This document shows, piece by piece, positions 22,484 through 32,990 of a stretch of 64,000 nt of DNA (its first letter is position 1; each line of letters begins with the position of its first letter). A program made the position numbers and the translations under genes. This DNA comes from Rhyacophila brunnea (lineage: Eukaryota; Arthropoda; Insecta; Trichoptera; Rhyacophilidae), in assembly GCA_022495005.1 (NCBI GenBank), contig JAGYXB010000370.1, positions 186,001 through 250,000 of the forward strand. Direction: 5' to 3'. The notes under the pieces are model-generated. The model worked only from the letters and a program-made list of their open reading frames with translations, had not been told where the DNA came from and did no database searches.

Positions 22484-22695
22484 TCGTAGGTAATAGATTT
22501 TTGGGTTTCCACCATGTGTACTTATTCCTTCTTTCCTCGACGTTTCGGGTATATGTATGCATTCATACACCTACACTACACTACACTCCATCATAACAAA
22601 TATCTCTTGATAATGGCCTCTGTAACGAGCCCGAAACGTCGAAGAAAGAAGGGAGAAGTACACACAAACAAAACCCAAAGATCTATTACAAGGTG
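22484..22695. repeat. Inverted-repeat element with CCCGAAACGTCGA arms
   Basis: Left arm gtaatagatttttgggtttcc ... ttctttcctcgacgtttcggg and right arm cccgaaacgtcga(a)gaaagaaggg ... aacccaaagatctattac are reverse complements over about 65 bp. A (ctaca)n microsatellite lies in the loop at about 22569-22588. Short open frames on both strands here are by-products of the palindrome. Confidence 0.65.
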
Positions 22696-22699
22696 GTAG

Positions 22700-23076
22700 A
22701 CATGTCTAACCGAAATTTAAAACAACTCACGCAGTTACTAAACATTTTCAGCAAAGATACTCGTGTCTGTAAGATATTTTCTTAACCTTTCCATAACTTC
22801 ATTTTTACTATATGAAGAATTTAAAACAAATGTGCTCTTTTCATAACTTATATAGACTTCATTTCGTCATCGTTATTTGCTAATTCTTTTGTAAATTAAT
22901 GTAAGAATAGCTACAATATTTTAAGAGCATATTAATTAAAACATATAATATTTCACAGTTGTGTAACATTGGTGATTGTCACGTACTGGGAAGGTTAAGA
23001 TTTATTGCTGAATTTATAAATCTTATATAAATAATAATAATAAATTCAGCGTTTGGGTCCTTAGGCATTTTAAAAC
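22700..23076. other. 3' flank of zinc-finger gene 2
   Basis: Non-coding. A minus-strand AATAAA (plus tttatt at 23001-23006) lies 71 nt beyond the stop codon and is a good polyadenylation signal candidate. It sits beside a local inverted repeat (gctgaattta ... taaattcagc, 23007-23050). Confidence 0.45.
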
Positions 23077-24165
23077 TCAATAATAATCGTTAATCCACAT
23101 TTGACACTTCTCGTATGGTTTACCGAAAATATGTGTAAGCCTGTGCCGTGCCACATTCGCCTGATAGTTACTCCTGTAGAAACAAATATCGCACATATAC
23201 GGCTTTTCACCGGTATGTGACATTTTATGCCGTTTGAGGTCGCTCAGTAGAGTACACTCGTAGAAGCAAACATCACACCTGTGAGGCTTTTCACCCGTAT
23301 GCGACATAACGTGCTTTTTTAGAGCACTATTGTTGTAACACTTGAACCCACAATAAACGCATTGAAACTTTTTCACACCCTCGTGTATTAGTGTATGACT
23401 GATCATGTGACTGGACTTACTAGTTCTATACAGACATATATTGCACTTATAAAATTTACCATTATTATGATACATTCTATGCTTTTTTAAATCTCTGTAT
23501 AATAGACATTTAAAAGAACACAAATTACATTTGTACGGTAATTCCCCGGTATGGGTCATTGTGTGCCGCATGAGATGATATGACGTTTTAGACCTGTGAG
23601 AGCATGTTTGACATGGAAAAGGTCTTTCTTTTCTATACCGCTTAACAATGCAACTATCATCTATAAAATTTGTACTATTATAAATTGGACTAATGGGACA
23701 ATATTTTTTTTCGTCTTTAATAAAATGATAGGTTTTATGCTGTGTCAGTGTTGCTAGGCAACCGTAGACTACATAACAAATGTTACACACAAAATGTTTT
23801 CTTGTAGTCGAAACTCGTTCTAAATGGATTTCAATCTTCATCAAAGAAGTCTCCACTCCGCATAATTCGGCGGTGTAATTCGCAATAGTTTCTTCCTTTA
23901 TATCTTGTTCGTCTATGGTTATTTCTGAAGGTTCTTCCATCTTTTCTGTCTTGATTTGGGAGCATGAACTTTCGATTTTGACGCTTATATCTTGTTCGTC
24001 TACGATGATTTCTGAAGGTTCTTCCATTTTTTCTGTCTTCACCTGGGTGCATGAGCTTTCGATTTTGACGCGTGTGATGTCAAACGATTCGGTGCTATCT
24101 TCAGAAATGTCATTGTCAAATATAAACCCGTCCATGGTGCGGGTATTGCAGCCCTCGGTTTCGAT
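23077..24165 (-). CDS. C2H2 zinc-finger protein, finger exon, seven fingers
   Basis: A 362-codon terminal exon following an acceptor (ctattttcag), beginning IETEGCNTRTMDGFIF. The start mirrors exon 2 of zinc-finger gene 1 (ICETDP...), so an upstream coding exon is expected but was not identified in the following DNA; alternatively translation starts at the internal ATG of MDGF. The N-terminal part has a 29-residue tandem duplication (VKIESSCTQVKTEKMEEPSE... and VKIESSCSQIKTEKMEEPSE...; 87-bp DNA repeat at 23899-24072) with psi-K-x-E sites that could be SUMOylated. Seven C2H2 fingers follow, the first isolated and the last six tandem with TGEKP-type linkers. Probable DNA-binding regulator with unknown target. 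No disabling mutation visible. Confidence 0.8.
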   Translation of the reverse strand: METEGCNTRTMDGFIFDNDISEDSTESFDITRVKIESSCTQVKTEKMEEPSEIIVDEQDISVKIESSCSQIKTEKMEEPSEITIDEQDIKEETIANYTAELCGVETSLMKIEIHLERVSTTRKHFVCNICYVVYGCLATLTQHKTYHFIKDEKKYCPISPIYNSTNFIDDSCIVKRYRKERPFPCQTCSHRSKTSYHLMRHTMTHTGELPYKCNLCSFKCLLYRDLKKHRMYHNNGKFYKCNICLYRTSKSSHMISHTLIHEGVKKFQCVYCGFKCYNNSALKKHVMSHTGEKPHRCDVCFYECTLLSDLKRHKMSHTGEKPYMCDICFYRSNYQANVARHRLTHIFGKPYEKCQMWINDYY

Positions 24166-24330
24166 CTGAAAATAGATAAACAAAGCTCAAACAATTGAAA
24201 TATCAAAGAATACTGACTATATTATTATAACCGCAGGGAGTCTGTAATCTGTATATAGCATAATATCTATTACTACTTACAACACTTAATTGTGATTTAC
24301 ACTGCTTTATTTAATGCATAAACTGCTTAA

Positions 24331-24698
24331 GGCGATACATCAGTGAAACGGCAAATAATTTTCAACTATAGGCGCGATGAAATTTTGGACTCGCTGGCAT
24401 TCGGAGAGAGAACGTCGAGCTGGGAACACGTCAATTTGTTTCATGATGGCGACGGGGGTATTAATTCTTAAATCGTGTAAAGATGACTAAAAACGTTACC
24501 CATTTACTTGAAAAAGAAAACATGTCAATGAATATATTATTATTGTTACTAATAGAACAATAAACAGAACATTAAATAGACGCATGTTAGATTTATTTGA
24601 CAAATTATATTTCGTTTGGCATGCGTCATTTGCACCCGCGACCCGCAATCCGCGCATCGCCTAGCCACGATCTTTTTAGACCGTGCCTCAACTGAGCC
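24331..24698. mobile_element. TTAA-target MITE, copy 1
   Basis: A 368-bp unit flanked by TTAA on both sides (24327-24330 and 24699-24702). A second copy at 46534-46886 is also flanked by TTAA and shows the precise empty-site logic. Termini are ggcgatacatcagtg and, inverted, ggctcagttgagg, so inverted repeats are short. TTAA duplication is the hallmark of piggyBac, and also of some Kolobok/Sola3 elements. No coding capacity. Confidence 0.7.
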
Positions 24699-24702
24699 TT
24701 AA

Positions 24703-25500
24703 CAAATAATTCACAAGATTTGAGAATGTAAAATTCTTTATATTTGATATATTCCACTAGGATGAATATATGTGGGCATTATTTTATAAATTCTTAAAAA
24801 AAGCGTCTGCTTAGCTCATTTGATGTACTTCCTTGTATCTAATTTATATATTTTTTGTATTTCGGTACACTTTTCTACTATTTAATGCTAAACTATTTCT
24901 TTTTTTTATATAAATGTCATGTCGTGAACGTCTTAAATTAATACTTTCTAATGTTCACTTCATGTAAAAAATAAATAAAATTTGAATTTGAATATTGAAC
25001 ACAGATAATTTGAAACGATATACGGGTGCCCCCCTACAATAAAATCATTTTTTTTTTAAATACGACGCCCGACAAGACTTGAAACTATAACCACCGACAC
25101 CCATAGCTTAATTGGTAAAGCACATGGGCACAAATTCAGTGGTTACAGCTTAGTCGGTATAGATGTGAAGTGTTTTCAATGTACTTCAAATCAATATTAT
25201 GAACGTTAGTGTATTGAAAAATATCAGCTAAGAATAATTTATTTTGTCAGCCTGTTTTGACATTTGGTTATGATTATAATAAGACACAATATAGGATTCA
25301 CTAAATAATGGTGGTTATTATATTATATACAAGATAACTTCTAATAGAATTATAATATGTGCAACTCTGAAAAATAAATCTCACAGCCCAACAGTGTGAT
25401 GTTTGGTATAATCAATTATTGGAGTGTTGATTATTCGGTACAAGAAAATGATCGGTTTTGTATAACAACTTAAATAATTCGGAATCACCTCAGACCAGCC
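24703..25500. other. Intergenic, mostly anonymous
   Basis: AT-rich. Positions 25098-25145 hold an isolated tRNA A-box-like stretch (catagcttaattggtaaagc) without a partner B box, probably SINE debris. No first exon for zinc-finger gene 2 could be supported here. Confidence 0.4.
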
Positions 25501-25507
25501 CATTATT

Positions 25508-25622
25508 CCAGCGCTCCATTGAGCCGAAAGTCCGAGGACAATAAATCGTCTGATTTGTCTATGCTCTGCTACTGATCAACGAACGAATAAAAAAGTCGAG
25601 CTGTCAAAAGTGAAAAGTTACG
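25508..25622. repeat. Repeat, inverse of 18530-18667
   Basis: Contains ccagcgctccattgag, aaagtccgaggacaataa, ctgctactgatcaacgaac and gtcgagctgtcaaaag, the reverse complement in order of the 18530-18667 copy. Confidence 0.6.
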
Positions 25623-25904
25623 ATTCTCGTAATGTCTTCCGATAATCCTATAATTTTGTGTTATTTATATGTAGACTTGCATAAAATAATATAGCAGTGA
25701 AAACAACACAAGTTTTACGATTTCTTTTATGAATTTCATAAATACAAATAAAAAAATAATTGGTAAATCTCTCATTTTCTAATGTGTAAATTAACAAATT
25801 AATCAATGAAAATGTTTAAAACAATTACAGATTTTTTTTCGGTCCGAATCATTGCGTATTAATATCAAATAGAATTTGCATAGTGATCGACTGACGAAGT
25901 ATGG

Positions 25905-26043
25905 CAAAAATATCAAACATGTTTGAAATCCAACGAGCCTGGGTCTGCGGATTAAAAAGTCTGCAGATCTGGGGTGCTCCACGCGAAAAAAAATCCGAAG
26001 ACTGTAAATCGTCTGACTTGCGTGCCAATGGAGCGCCGGCATT
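25905..26043. repeat. Repeat, inverse of 8421-8556
   Basis: Runs from tatcaaacatgtttgaaat to gtgccaatggagcgccgg, matching the 8421-8556 unit in reverse complement, with an 8-base A-rich expansion in the middle (cgcgaaaaaaaatcc). Confidence 0.6.
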
Positions 26044-26149
26044 AGAGAAAATATTGGTTACGAGATACTCAAATCATCCATCGGATTCTGGCCAATGAGC
26101 TTAACCAATTATGCCACCTGAACCATACCTAATCAAGACAAAATCAACC

Positions 26150-26640
26150 AATAATTGTTCAAAACACACAATTTTGAGAACACTCTTCAAAAAAAATTTT
26201 TTTTTTTTGAAAAAAGTAAGACACCCGGCAGGAATCGAACCTGCATCTCTTGGGTATCGCGCACTATGCTACGACTGTCATTCTTAATAGCGTCAATTTT
26301 TAACTATTGGCATTTTAGCAGGTATTACTGCTCATAAGCGCTCTTCAACTTGAGTTACGGTGGGCGATTGGTTTTTGTATTCTAAATTAAAGTATTTATT
26401 ACTTCAATTCCTAACCAACGTATGTTGTAACTTACTTGAACTCGCTAATATTTTAATTAACTATTTCTTTTATTCATCGAATAATTTACAAGATTTTAAG
26501 AATGTACCATTATAATTATTTAATAATACTTACATAAGTTTGAAAAAATTCATGAGAAATTGCGACAAATTTTAACTATTGGCCTTTATATTGGTGTATT
26601 TTTTCTATTGGCTATATTTTCACATGAGTGATTTCAAAAT
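26150..26640 (-). repeat. tRNA-derived SINE-like repeat, copy 3
   Basis: The minus strand carries the tRNA-like head at 26282-26218 (gtagcatagtgcgcgatacc; B-box ggttcgattcctgc) followed by poly-T and the block found at 6033 and 32432. The adjoining 26390-26540 repeats the attacttcaattcctaacc and ttaagaatgtaccatt blocks of copy 1 in inverse order. Not a functional tRNA. Confidence 0.6.
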
Positions 26641-26885
26641 TTTCGAAGATTTCGTTAACTGCGAACATTTTTAGTGATTTTGAATGAAAGTACGTATTGA
26701 TTTTCTTTCAATGTTGAATTTCGTGAATTATTAATTGAATAAAAAAGTTTAATCTCAAACCATTTATTTGCCCAGGCTGCACTAAGATAATAAAAAAGAT
26801 GCCCGATGTGAACAATCACATAAGCTTCAAGTTCATGCGAAGTGCAGTCTTATAAACTAAAGCTAAGGTGTTGTTTCTGCATTGC

Positions 26886-27225
26886 TTACGTATATATGTA
26901 TTTTAGTTTGTTGCATTCTCTTCCAAGACTATATAAACATTTAAAAGTGTCATCTTGAATATCAGCAAAGCTTGTAAAATAGGTTTTTAAGCCCTCGGTG
27001 AACCTCATTGCTTCTTCTTTTGTTGGAATATCAAGCTCTTCTTCATCAGACAGTTCTTCAAAAGCGCGCGTAACTCGCATATTTTGAATATTTCCGACGT
27101 AAATCGCGGGAAAGGAAAACGTAAATGCGGGTATTAAATGTACTGAAGTACATCGGGACTGAAAAAATTACACGCAATTGCCGGGAAAACGTGAATTCCG
27201 GGCACGTAAAAACGAGGTTATACTG
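26886..27225 (-). pseudogene. Tigger/pogo-like element, deletion derivative
   Basis: The minus strand begins cagtataacctcgtttttac at 27225, next to a TA dinucleotide; this looks like a pogo/Tigger terminal inverted repeat. The first open frame (27080-26886) reads RVTRAFEELSDEEELDIP, TKEEAMRFTEGLKTYF and DDTFKCLYSLGRE. This resembles the acidic C-terminal tail of Tigger-type transposases, so the DNA-binding and DDE parts are deleted. The opposite terminus was not found. Clade assignment is by resemblance only. Confidence 0.5.
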
Positions 27226-27582
27226 TATATGGTTTTGTGACTTTACGTGATTATTCAGTAATAGTGGCTCGCAATCTTATCACATAAAAGATTCAAACAT
27301 GCGATTACAAAAGCAAAATGAAAAACGAACTTTAGTTGATACGTTAAGCTTCACCTGTTTGAATTATTGTCTTATGTAATTTTGAATAACGAAAATTCGC
27401 TGGAAAAATACGACATATCGATTTCATGGATTTTTTCCAGTATGTCATTCTGTGTTTTAAAGCTGCGAAACTTTATTCATATCGATGATACACAAAGCTT
27501 ACACATGGATTTTCCCGTTCTGATATCAAATTCATGTTTCGGGGGTTCCTCTACCTTGCCAATATTTGCCCAAATAAAAAGT
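27226..27582. other. Spacer between Tigger-like and TIR elements
   Basis: No gene recognised. A 76-codon plus-strand frame has no motif. The sequence precedes the 10-bp direct repeat at 27583. Confidence 0.35.
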
Positions 27583-27592
27583 AATTCATATA

Positions 27593-28157
27593 ATTGAGGC
27601 GTCTAATTACGAAAAGCGACAAGTCCACAATTCAATATTTTCAGGAAACAACGTTTTTATGTTTCAAGCTTCAATTAATTGCTTTAACGTGAGGTTATTT
27701 TTTCCGTTGTATTCTATGTCGAAATTAGAGCCAAATGGCAATTTGCTTAAGCAGATAAACTCTTAAATGTAATAAATATAGGCAAAATAAAATTAGACGT
27801 AGCGCTACTTGTACCTCATTTTTTCCGCAGAATGCACATATTTCCGTGGCACTGTCATGAGTTTACCAGATGCAACAGCATGGGAGACGCCCTTTTCAAT
27901 ATTGAACGTTCCCGTATTGGTTGCCTTAAACACGCGCGAAATCAACCAAGCTTTAAATAATATGAAACACGGACTTAGCGCTTTTTGTAATAAATCGAGA
28001 CTTAAAATATTTTTTTTCACAGGTTTATGTCGCGTTTTGGAATATATAGATCAATACATATTGTGTAAAATTATGCAAAGAATACGTGCGTATTTTTTTC
28101 TCGATTTTGACCAAATGTGGACTTGTCGCTTTTTAGAATTAGACGCCTCAAATGTTA
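27593..28157. mobile_element. TIR element with 10-bp flanking direct repeat
   Basis: Left arm ttgaggcgtctaatta followed by aaaagcgacaagtccaca is inverted at the right (tgtggacttgtcgctttt, then aattagacgcctcaa). The unit is flanked by aattcatata at 27583-27592 and 28158-28167. A 9-10-bp duplication would suit a Mutator-like element, but no MULE transposase is visible in the interior. The right end carries about 6 bp beyond the arm, so the exact boundary is uncertain. Confidence 0.55.
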
Positions 28158-28239
28158 AATTCATATAGTGGTGAAGGATTTGCAGTCGTCTGAAATTATA
28201 TATTGGATTTTCATGCGTCTTCAGTTGTAATAAATATAG

Positions 28240-28330
28240 GTAATGACCATACATAATTTTGAAAAACACTTTATGAGAAAATATATAATAACCAATAGAA
28301 AAAATCCTTTTGGTTTTAATTAGGTAATAA
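28240..28330 (-). repeat. Fragment of the SINE-like repeat tail
   Basis: The stretch cataattttgaaaaacactttatgagaaaatatataataaccaatag-type order (28252-28305) is the reverse complement of the block following the tRNA-like head in the 6033 and 32432 copies. The head itself is absent. Confidence 0.5.
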
Positions 28331-28339
28331 GACATTTTT

Positions 28340-29820
28340 AACACATATTTTTTATAAATAACATGGCACTTTCTTGCAATTTAGCTAGGAAAATTTTACT
28401 TTTTCGTATGTATATTCACCAGAGCTGATTTTGGGACTCGACGGCTTAATTTACTTACTGGTTTAAAAATGACAATGAAGTTAAAAGCCCTTCACCGCCG
28501 CCCCGCACCACCCTCGGTTTTAATAGAGAGTATAACGGGACCCTTCAATTGGTGATGTGAAGCATCTGAATCAATTTGACTGGGAGTGTCCTGGGAGAAG
28601 ATGCCCAAGACTTAGGTTGTTACGCTCAGAGTGAGCTCTGACTGATTTTACTTTAATGCAAAGTGCCGGGGAGAGAAAAAGCACATGAAAATTACGAAAA
28701 AGAAAATGAAGTTACGCTGTGTATAAATCAAAAAGAACGAAGCTAATCGTACTGACAGCAAAATTTATGTGAAGAGATCTTCACGCCCACAGTAAGACGG
28801 CGCAATTTTTTTAAAAGCAAGATAATTGGTCTTTGTAGCATCCAAGTCTGACAGGTCGATGGTCTAACAGCTGGTTGGACCGACCTGAGCATTTCCTTCT
28901 GTTCGGAACACATACTCAGACATTCCCAGAGGATGATGTATTATTGTCGTGTTATTCGTACGACGCGTAACGTCGCTAGACAAATTGTCGCAGGTTTTAG
29001 CTGACCGATACCGTTAATCAGCCGATAAACAGAATACTGGAAAATAGTGTATCACCAAGCCCTCCGCATGAGCCGATTTTAGTGAGTAATGTTTTACCAA
29101 GTGGATAGCCAACACGCCAGTGTTGCCATAATATAATTTATAAAAACACCGCTTGTAAAATTATAACATTGGAATAAATATTCGATATCTGGCAACACTA
29201 CGACACGCACACAGTCACACATATTTTCGAATAACCCTGGAAAGGGTCGCGGAGGTAGAGTGAAGTGGGCGAGGCAAGTGCGTGGAAAAGTTCGTCATGT
29301 TTTGAGGGACGAACACTTGCAATAGCTCTATCTATATTTTTCTATAGTCTAAGTGTATCACATTCTATGCATTTTGGCTTTGGATAGATGAAGTATATTG
29401 CCTTAAATATTTGATAATGATATATGAAATCTTTTTTTATGATAATGATAATAAAATGATATAAAATAATTTTCCGATTAGTTTTCTTCTTGGTTGTTCA
29501 TTGATAGCAATGCAGTCCTTGTCCACCCGAAGAGTGATTGCTCTTTGAAAGCATTTCTTTTTACTTCTTCGTGGGTTCATTTACAATCCGTATACACTGG
29601 CAAATATTAATTTTCATGTGTCCACCAATATCACTCGTAACTCTACGGTCTCCATGATATCCCGTCGCAGGATGCATGTGATGTTTCATGATGCTGTGTA
29701 TCGTGCGATTAACTTATTTGATGGCACCATAAAGGTTGGTTTATTTTTTAGTAACTATAATATCATGTTTGTGTACGTGTTAAATAAGTTAAATTCATAA
29801 TTGTATTTACCATTTTACTT
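28340..29820. other. Intergenic, no recognised gene
   Basis: A GC-richer part (28480-29290) includes cacctcggtttt-like and cgtacgacgcgtaacgtcg stretches and looks like old mobile DNA, but no conserved protein block could be assembled. The rest is AT-rich. Confidence 0.4.
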
Positions 29821-29830
29821 TTATATCTAC

Positions 29831-30615
29831 CAGTGGCGAAGGGTGACTTTTGGAAAGAGGTAGGCTGTGGAGATCTGATAAAAAGAGCACACTTGTCAGG
29901 TATACTTACGAGAATAGTACGATATTTACTACTAATGAATAGGTACACACTAGTAAATGACAACGACACACTAATTCAATGAAACTTCAAAAACTCATTG
30001 ATGACATAAAAATGAGCGATGTGTTTAAATTACGTATTTTTCAAAACATGTACCTATACCCATCAAAAATCATTAGATAAAATTTATTTTTATTTATAAA
30101 AACAATCTATACTTACTTATTTATTAATATTCGATTAAATGCCGTTGAAATTATTTTTTTAATTATCTAATTATTAATGATTTTGGACAAAGTGCGCAGT
30201 CGTGACAACATTATTATGCGCGAATGTTTTAGGCTCTGCGATAGGAGCTTACCTTATTTCGTACAAATCAGCAAACTTGCTGAGGTTACGAGACGTAAAC
30301 TCCATACGAAAAAAATTCAGAATTATTTCACACATAATCTGAGATTTATTTACGTCGAGACGTCGCGGCGTTTATTATGTATTTACGGCGCGCTGTGGTA
30401 TATTTTTAATACCTTTGCAGTTGTTTTGTAAACTGTGTAATACTGTAATACATTCCTACATACACGAAATCTCTAGTTGGCAAAATAAATTATTTTTATG
30501 TCACATAAAATAATGAAGTGATTAAGTATATAAATATGTCAATATGCAATTAAAAAATATTTTTCTTAAGAAGGAAGGCTTTAAATAATCGCCTAGTATG
30601 GAGTCTTCGCCACTG
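29831..30615. mobile_element. hAT-type element, CAGTGGCGAAGGG family, intact target duplication
   Basis: Begins cagtggcgaagggtga and ends tcttcgccactg, with perfect 8-bp direct repeats atatctac at 29823-29830 and 30616-30623. The 8-bp duplication and CAGTG termini place it in hAT. It contains no transposase; the 84-codon open frame at 30177-30431 has no recognisable motif. Probably non-autonomous. Confidence 0.8.
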
Positions 30616-30835
30616 ATATCTACATAAGCACATACTTTCTTGTTATATTGATTGTTTTGTAAATAAGTAAATTTTATAATTTTTATTTATTATGTATTAT
30701 GGCGCATTGGCCAATCGCTGTAATGACACAATTGTCTATACTAAATAAATAAATAATATAAATGCTGATCCGCCGCGATGCAAAAGTACTAATGTCAAAA
30801 TATGCGATATTAATTTTCTAAAATTTATTGTCGTC

Positions 30836-31000
30836 CAACTGGCTAAGTAGCGTGCGACGAATGCCTTGGGAGAACCTCAACATGACCTGCCTTTTCTTCG
30901 AAGGGCTCGGAAGACACTAACAAACTGGCGAATGACAGTGATTCTTGCAGGCGCCATGTACTGTCCATTTGCTCCAAACAAGTGGTCAAAAAGAAGAAAT
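30836..31000 (+). pseudogene. Possible LINE tail fragment
   Basis: A frame with breaks reads VRRMPWENLNMTCLFF and, further on, a CRRHVLSICSKQVVKKK stretch, resembling the (G)HV.RMP.E.L tail of RTE-like retrotransposons and the short basic end. Weak, based on spacing and a few residues. Confidence 0.3.
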
Positions 31001-31282
31001 TGAAACTTAATGGTTTGATATTATTTTGATAAAAATAATAATTATTTTTTATATTACATAAATTAAATGAAATGTTTTATTTTTGTAAGTGTTGGGTCAT
31101 TGTAATATGTCCCGGCATGTGCAATATAATTATAGAATTAACTTTCAAATTTCTAAGTAAATCAAAAAACAATATTGTTGTATAAACATTTTAATATGCC
31201 TACAAAATATACAAAATAAATACAATTGGATAGGTATCACTTATATTTCTTCAATATTATCATATATCACAATCATAGTTTA

Positions 31283-32304
31283 AGGAGCCCACTCAACGGT
31301 GCGTTTAGTTCGCAGCTGCGAATGTTTCGCATCCCAGAGTAAGCGCGCGGACAGATGGCCGGTAGCGGCGCGTGAAACTCATACGTATAACAGTGTGTGA
31401 AGTGTCAAAAAAAAGACATTGTTTACGAACATTTCACACACGGTTATACGGTTGAGTTGCAGACGTCGAGCTTAGCACTTACGGGAAATAGTAAACTTGC
31501 GCGACTGTCTCGCGCTTATGCGGCGTCTTACGTAGGCGAAGTTGATGCGAATGCGATGCGTCGCAGCGCGGCACGGAAATATCAAAAACATGGAATGGTC
31601 TACGTGCAGATAATACCCGGCGAGCGATGCGAAGCGGCGCGGGGCTTCAGCGACGCGATCAGTTGGTTTGATATTTTTGACAACGTAGCCGCTTGGCATC
31701 GCTTTGCTTTATATCGCTTTAAACCGCGTGGCAATCGCGTTCGCATCGACTTCGCCTACGTAAGAGATGGCGTTAGTGTGCGAATTTCAATAAAGCAGTC
31801 GACTTCGTTCAATGCAAATAAAAATGGCGACGACTGGGAAGCTTATTGAGTTGGTCCGTAAGTATTACAAACTTTACGATCTGTCGGACACGGGTGATAA
31901 AAATATTCATAAAAGGATGAAATTGAAAGAGAAATGAATGAATATTGTATGTGGATAAGTAATATTAAGATGAATATTATATCTTCTGTCACTTTTTGAC
32001 ATTTGTATTCAGTCTATGGCTTCAACCAGGACTGCCATGTCCTTTTCATCGAATTATAATACATTTTACCTGAAGTCGGTAAAAGTTATAGTAATTCTAA
32101 AACCGCTATCGTATACGTACAGTATTTTTATAATTTACTATTTTATACATCTGGCGCAGAAATTAAATTGTTTAGTCTATGGGTGAGAAACAAACGCAAG
32201 GGTATATATAATGACAAACACGAAATTCGCATAAAATGCAAACGCAATATTTTCGGTACCTAGCGGTTGCGTTGCGAATTTTTCGCACCGGTGAGTGGCT
32301 ACCT
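31283..32304. mobile_element. Harbinger-type MITE with TTA target duplication
   Basis: Termini aggagcccactcaacggtgcg and, inverted, aggtagccactcaccggtgcg form the inverted repeat. TTA occurs directly outside both (31280-31282 and 32305-32307), the 3-bp TWA target of PIF/Harbinger. The GC-rich part 31300-31850 is a large internal palindrome (cttacgtaggcgaagttgatgc against its inverse at 31739-31770), which creates the 150-codon open frame on the plus strand; that frame is not a gene. Confidence 0.75.
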
Positions 32305-32339
32305 TTAGATTTGTTCAAAAACACATAGAAAGTACTTAT

Positions 32340-32640
32340 AGAAAATACATAATTTTGAAAACACTCATGATAGCCAATAGAAAAAATCTGCTAAACCTGC
32401 GTCTCTTGGGTATCGCGTCATGTGCATTAGGCGCGATACCCAAGAGACGCAGATTCGATTCCGGTCGGGTGTCTTACTTTTTTCGAAAAAGATTTTTTTC
32501 TATAGGCTATATTTTCTTGTGAGTGTTATCAAAATTATGTATCGAATGTAAATAATATATCAACAATTAGAATAGTACATTCTTAAAATCTTGTGAATTA
32601 TGCGTTGAATAAAAGAAATAGTAAATTACATACTTATAGG
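32340..32640. repeat. Head-to-head foldback SINE dimer (copy 4)
   Basis: An antisense SINE part (32340-32417) faces a sense part (32432-32640). The two tRNA-like heads share a perfect 21-bp inverted repeat (32397-32417 and 32432-32452; core tctcttgggtatcgcg) around a 14-bp loop. Both arms continue with the family block agccaatagaaaaaatc and its inverse, and the sense arm ends at the family tail gaattatgcgttgaataaaag. Confidence 0.7.
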
Positions 32641-32642
32641 TT

Positions 32643-32990
32643 AACTGAAGCGCCTAGTATCAAAAGCCCCTAAACCGGATTTTGAAAATTTTTGAGTGAG
32701 ATATCTATTTAGATGGATATTTTTGTTACCTATATGATGGCCAAAGATTAAACTGAAAAAACGCTAAAAACCGTCATTACGTATGATCAAAAATTAGAGT
32801 AAATTTCAAACCCCGCTAAAATAGCTGGGTGTTGTTTTCAAATACCCCTAAAATGGAGAGCCAAAAATACTCTTTAGAATGTAACGAAATAAAAAATAAA
32901 TACATAAAGTTCACAGATTTAATATGATTATTTCTCAAAACTACCTAAAATCGTTTTAGGATCTTGTGAAACTAGGCGCTTCAACTATCC
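32643..32990. mobile_element. Short MITE with TGAAGCGCCTAGT ends
   Basis: Left end tgaagcgcctagtatcaaaa and right end, inverted, tgaagcgcctagtttcacaa, about 345 bp apart. Abuts the preceding SINE. Its left part recurs at 43-270. No coding frame; target duplication not resolved. Confidence 0.65.

Noticed and set aside
28480..29290. Possible retroelement remains in a GC-richer stretch
   Set aside because: No reverse-transcriptase, integrase, gag or transposase block could be assembled in any frame.
31397..31849. 150-codon plus-strand open frame, GC-rich
   Set aside because: It lies wholly inside a palindromic MITE with TTA target duplications. The open frame is a consequence of the GC-rich inverted repeat.
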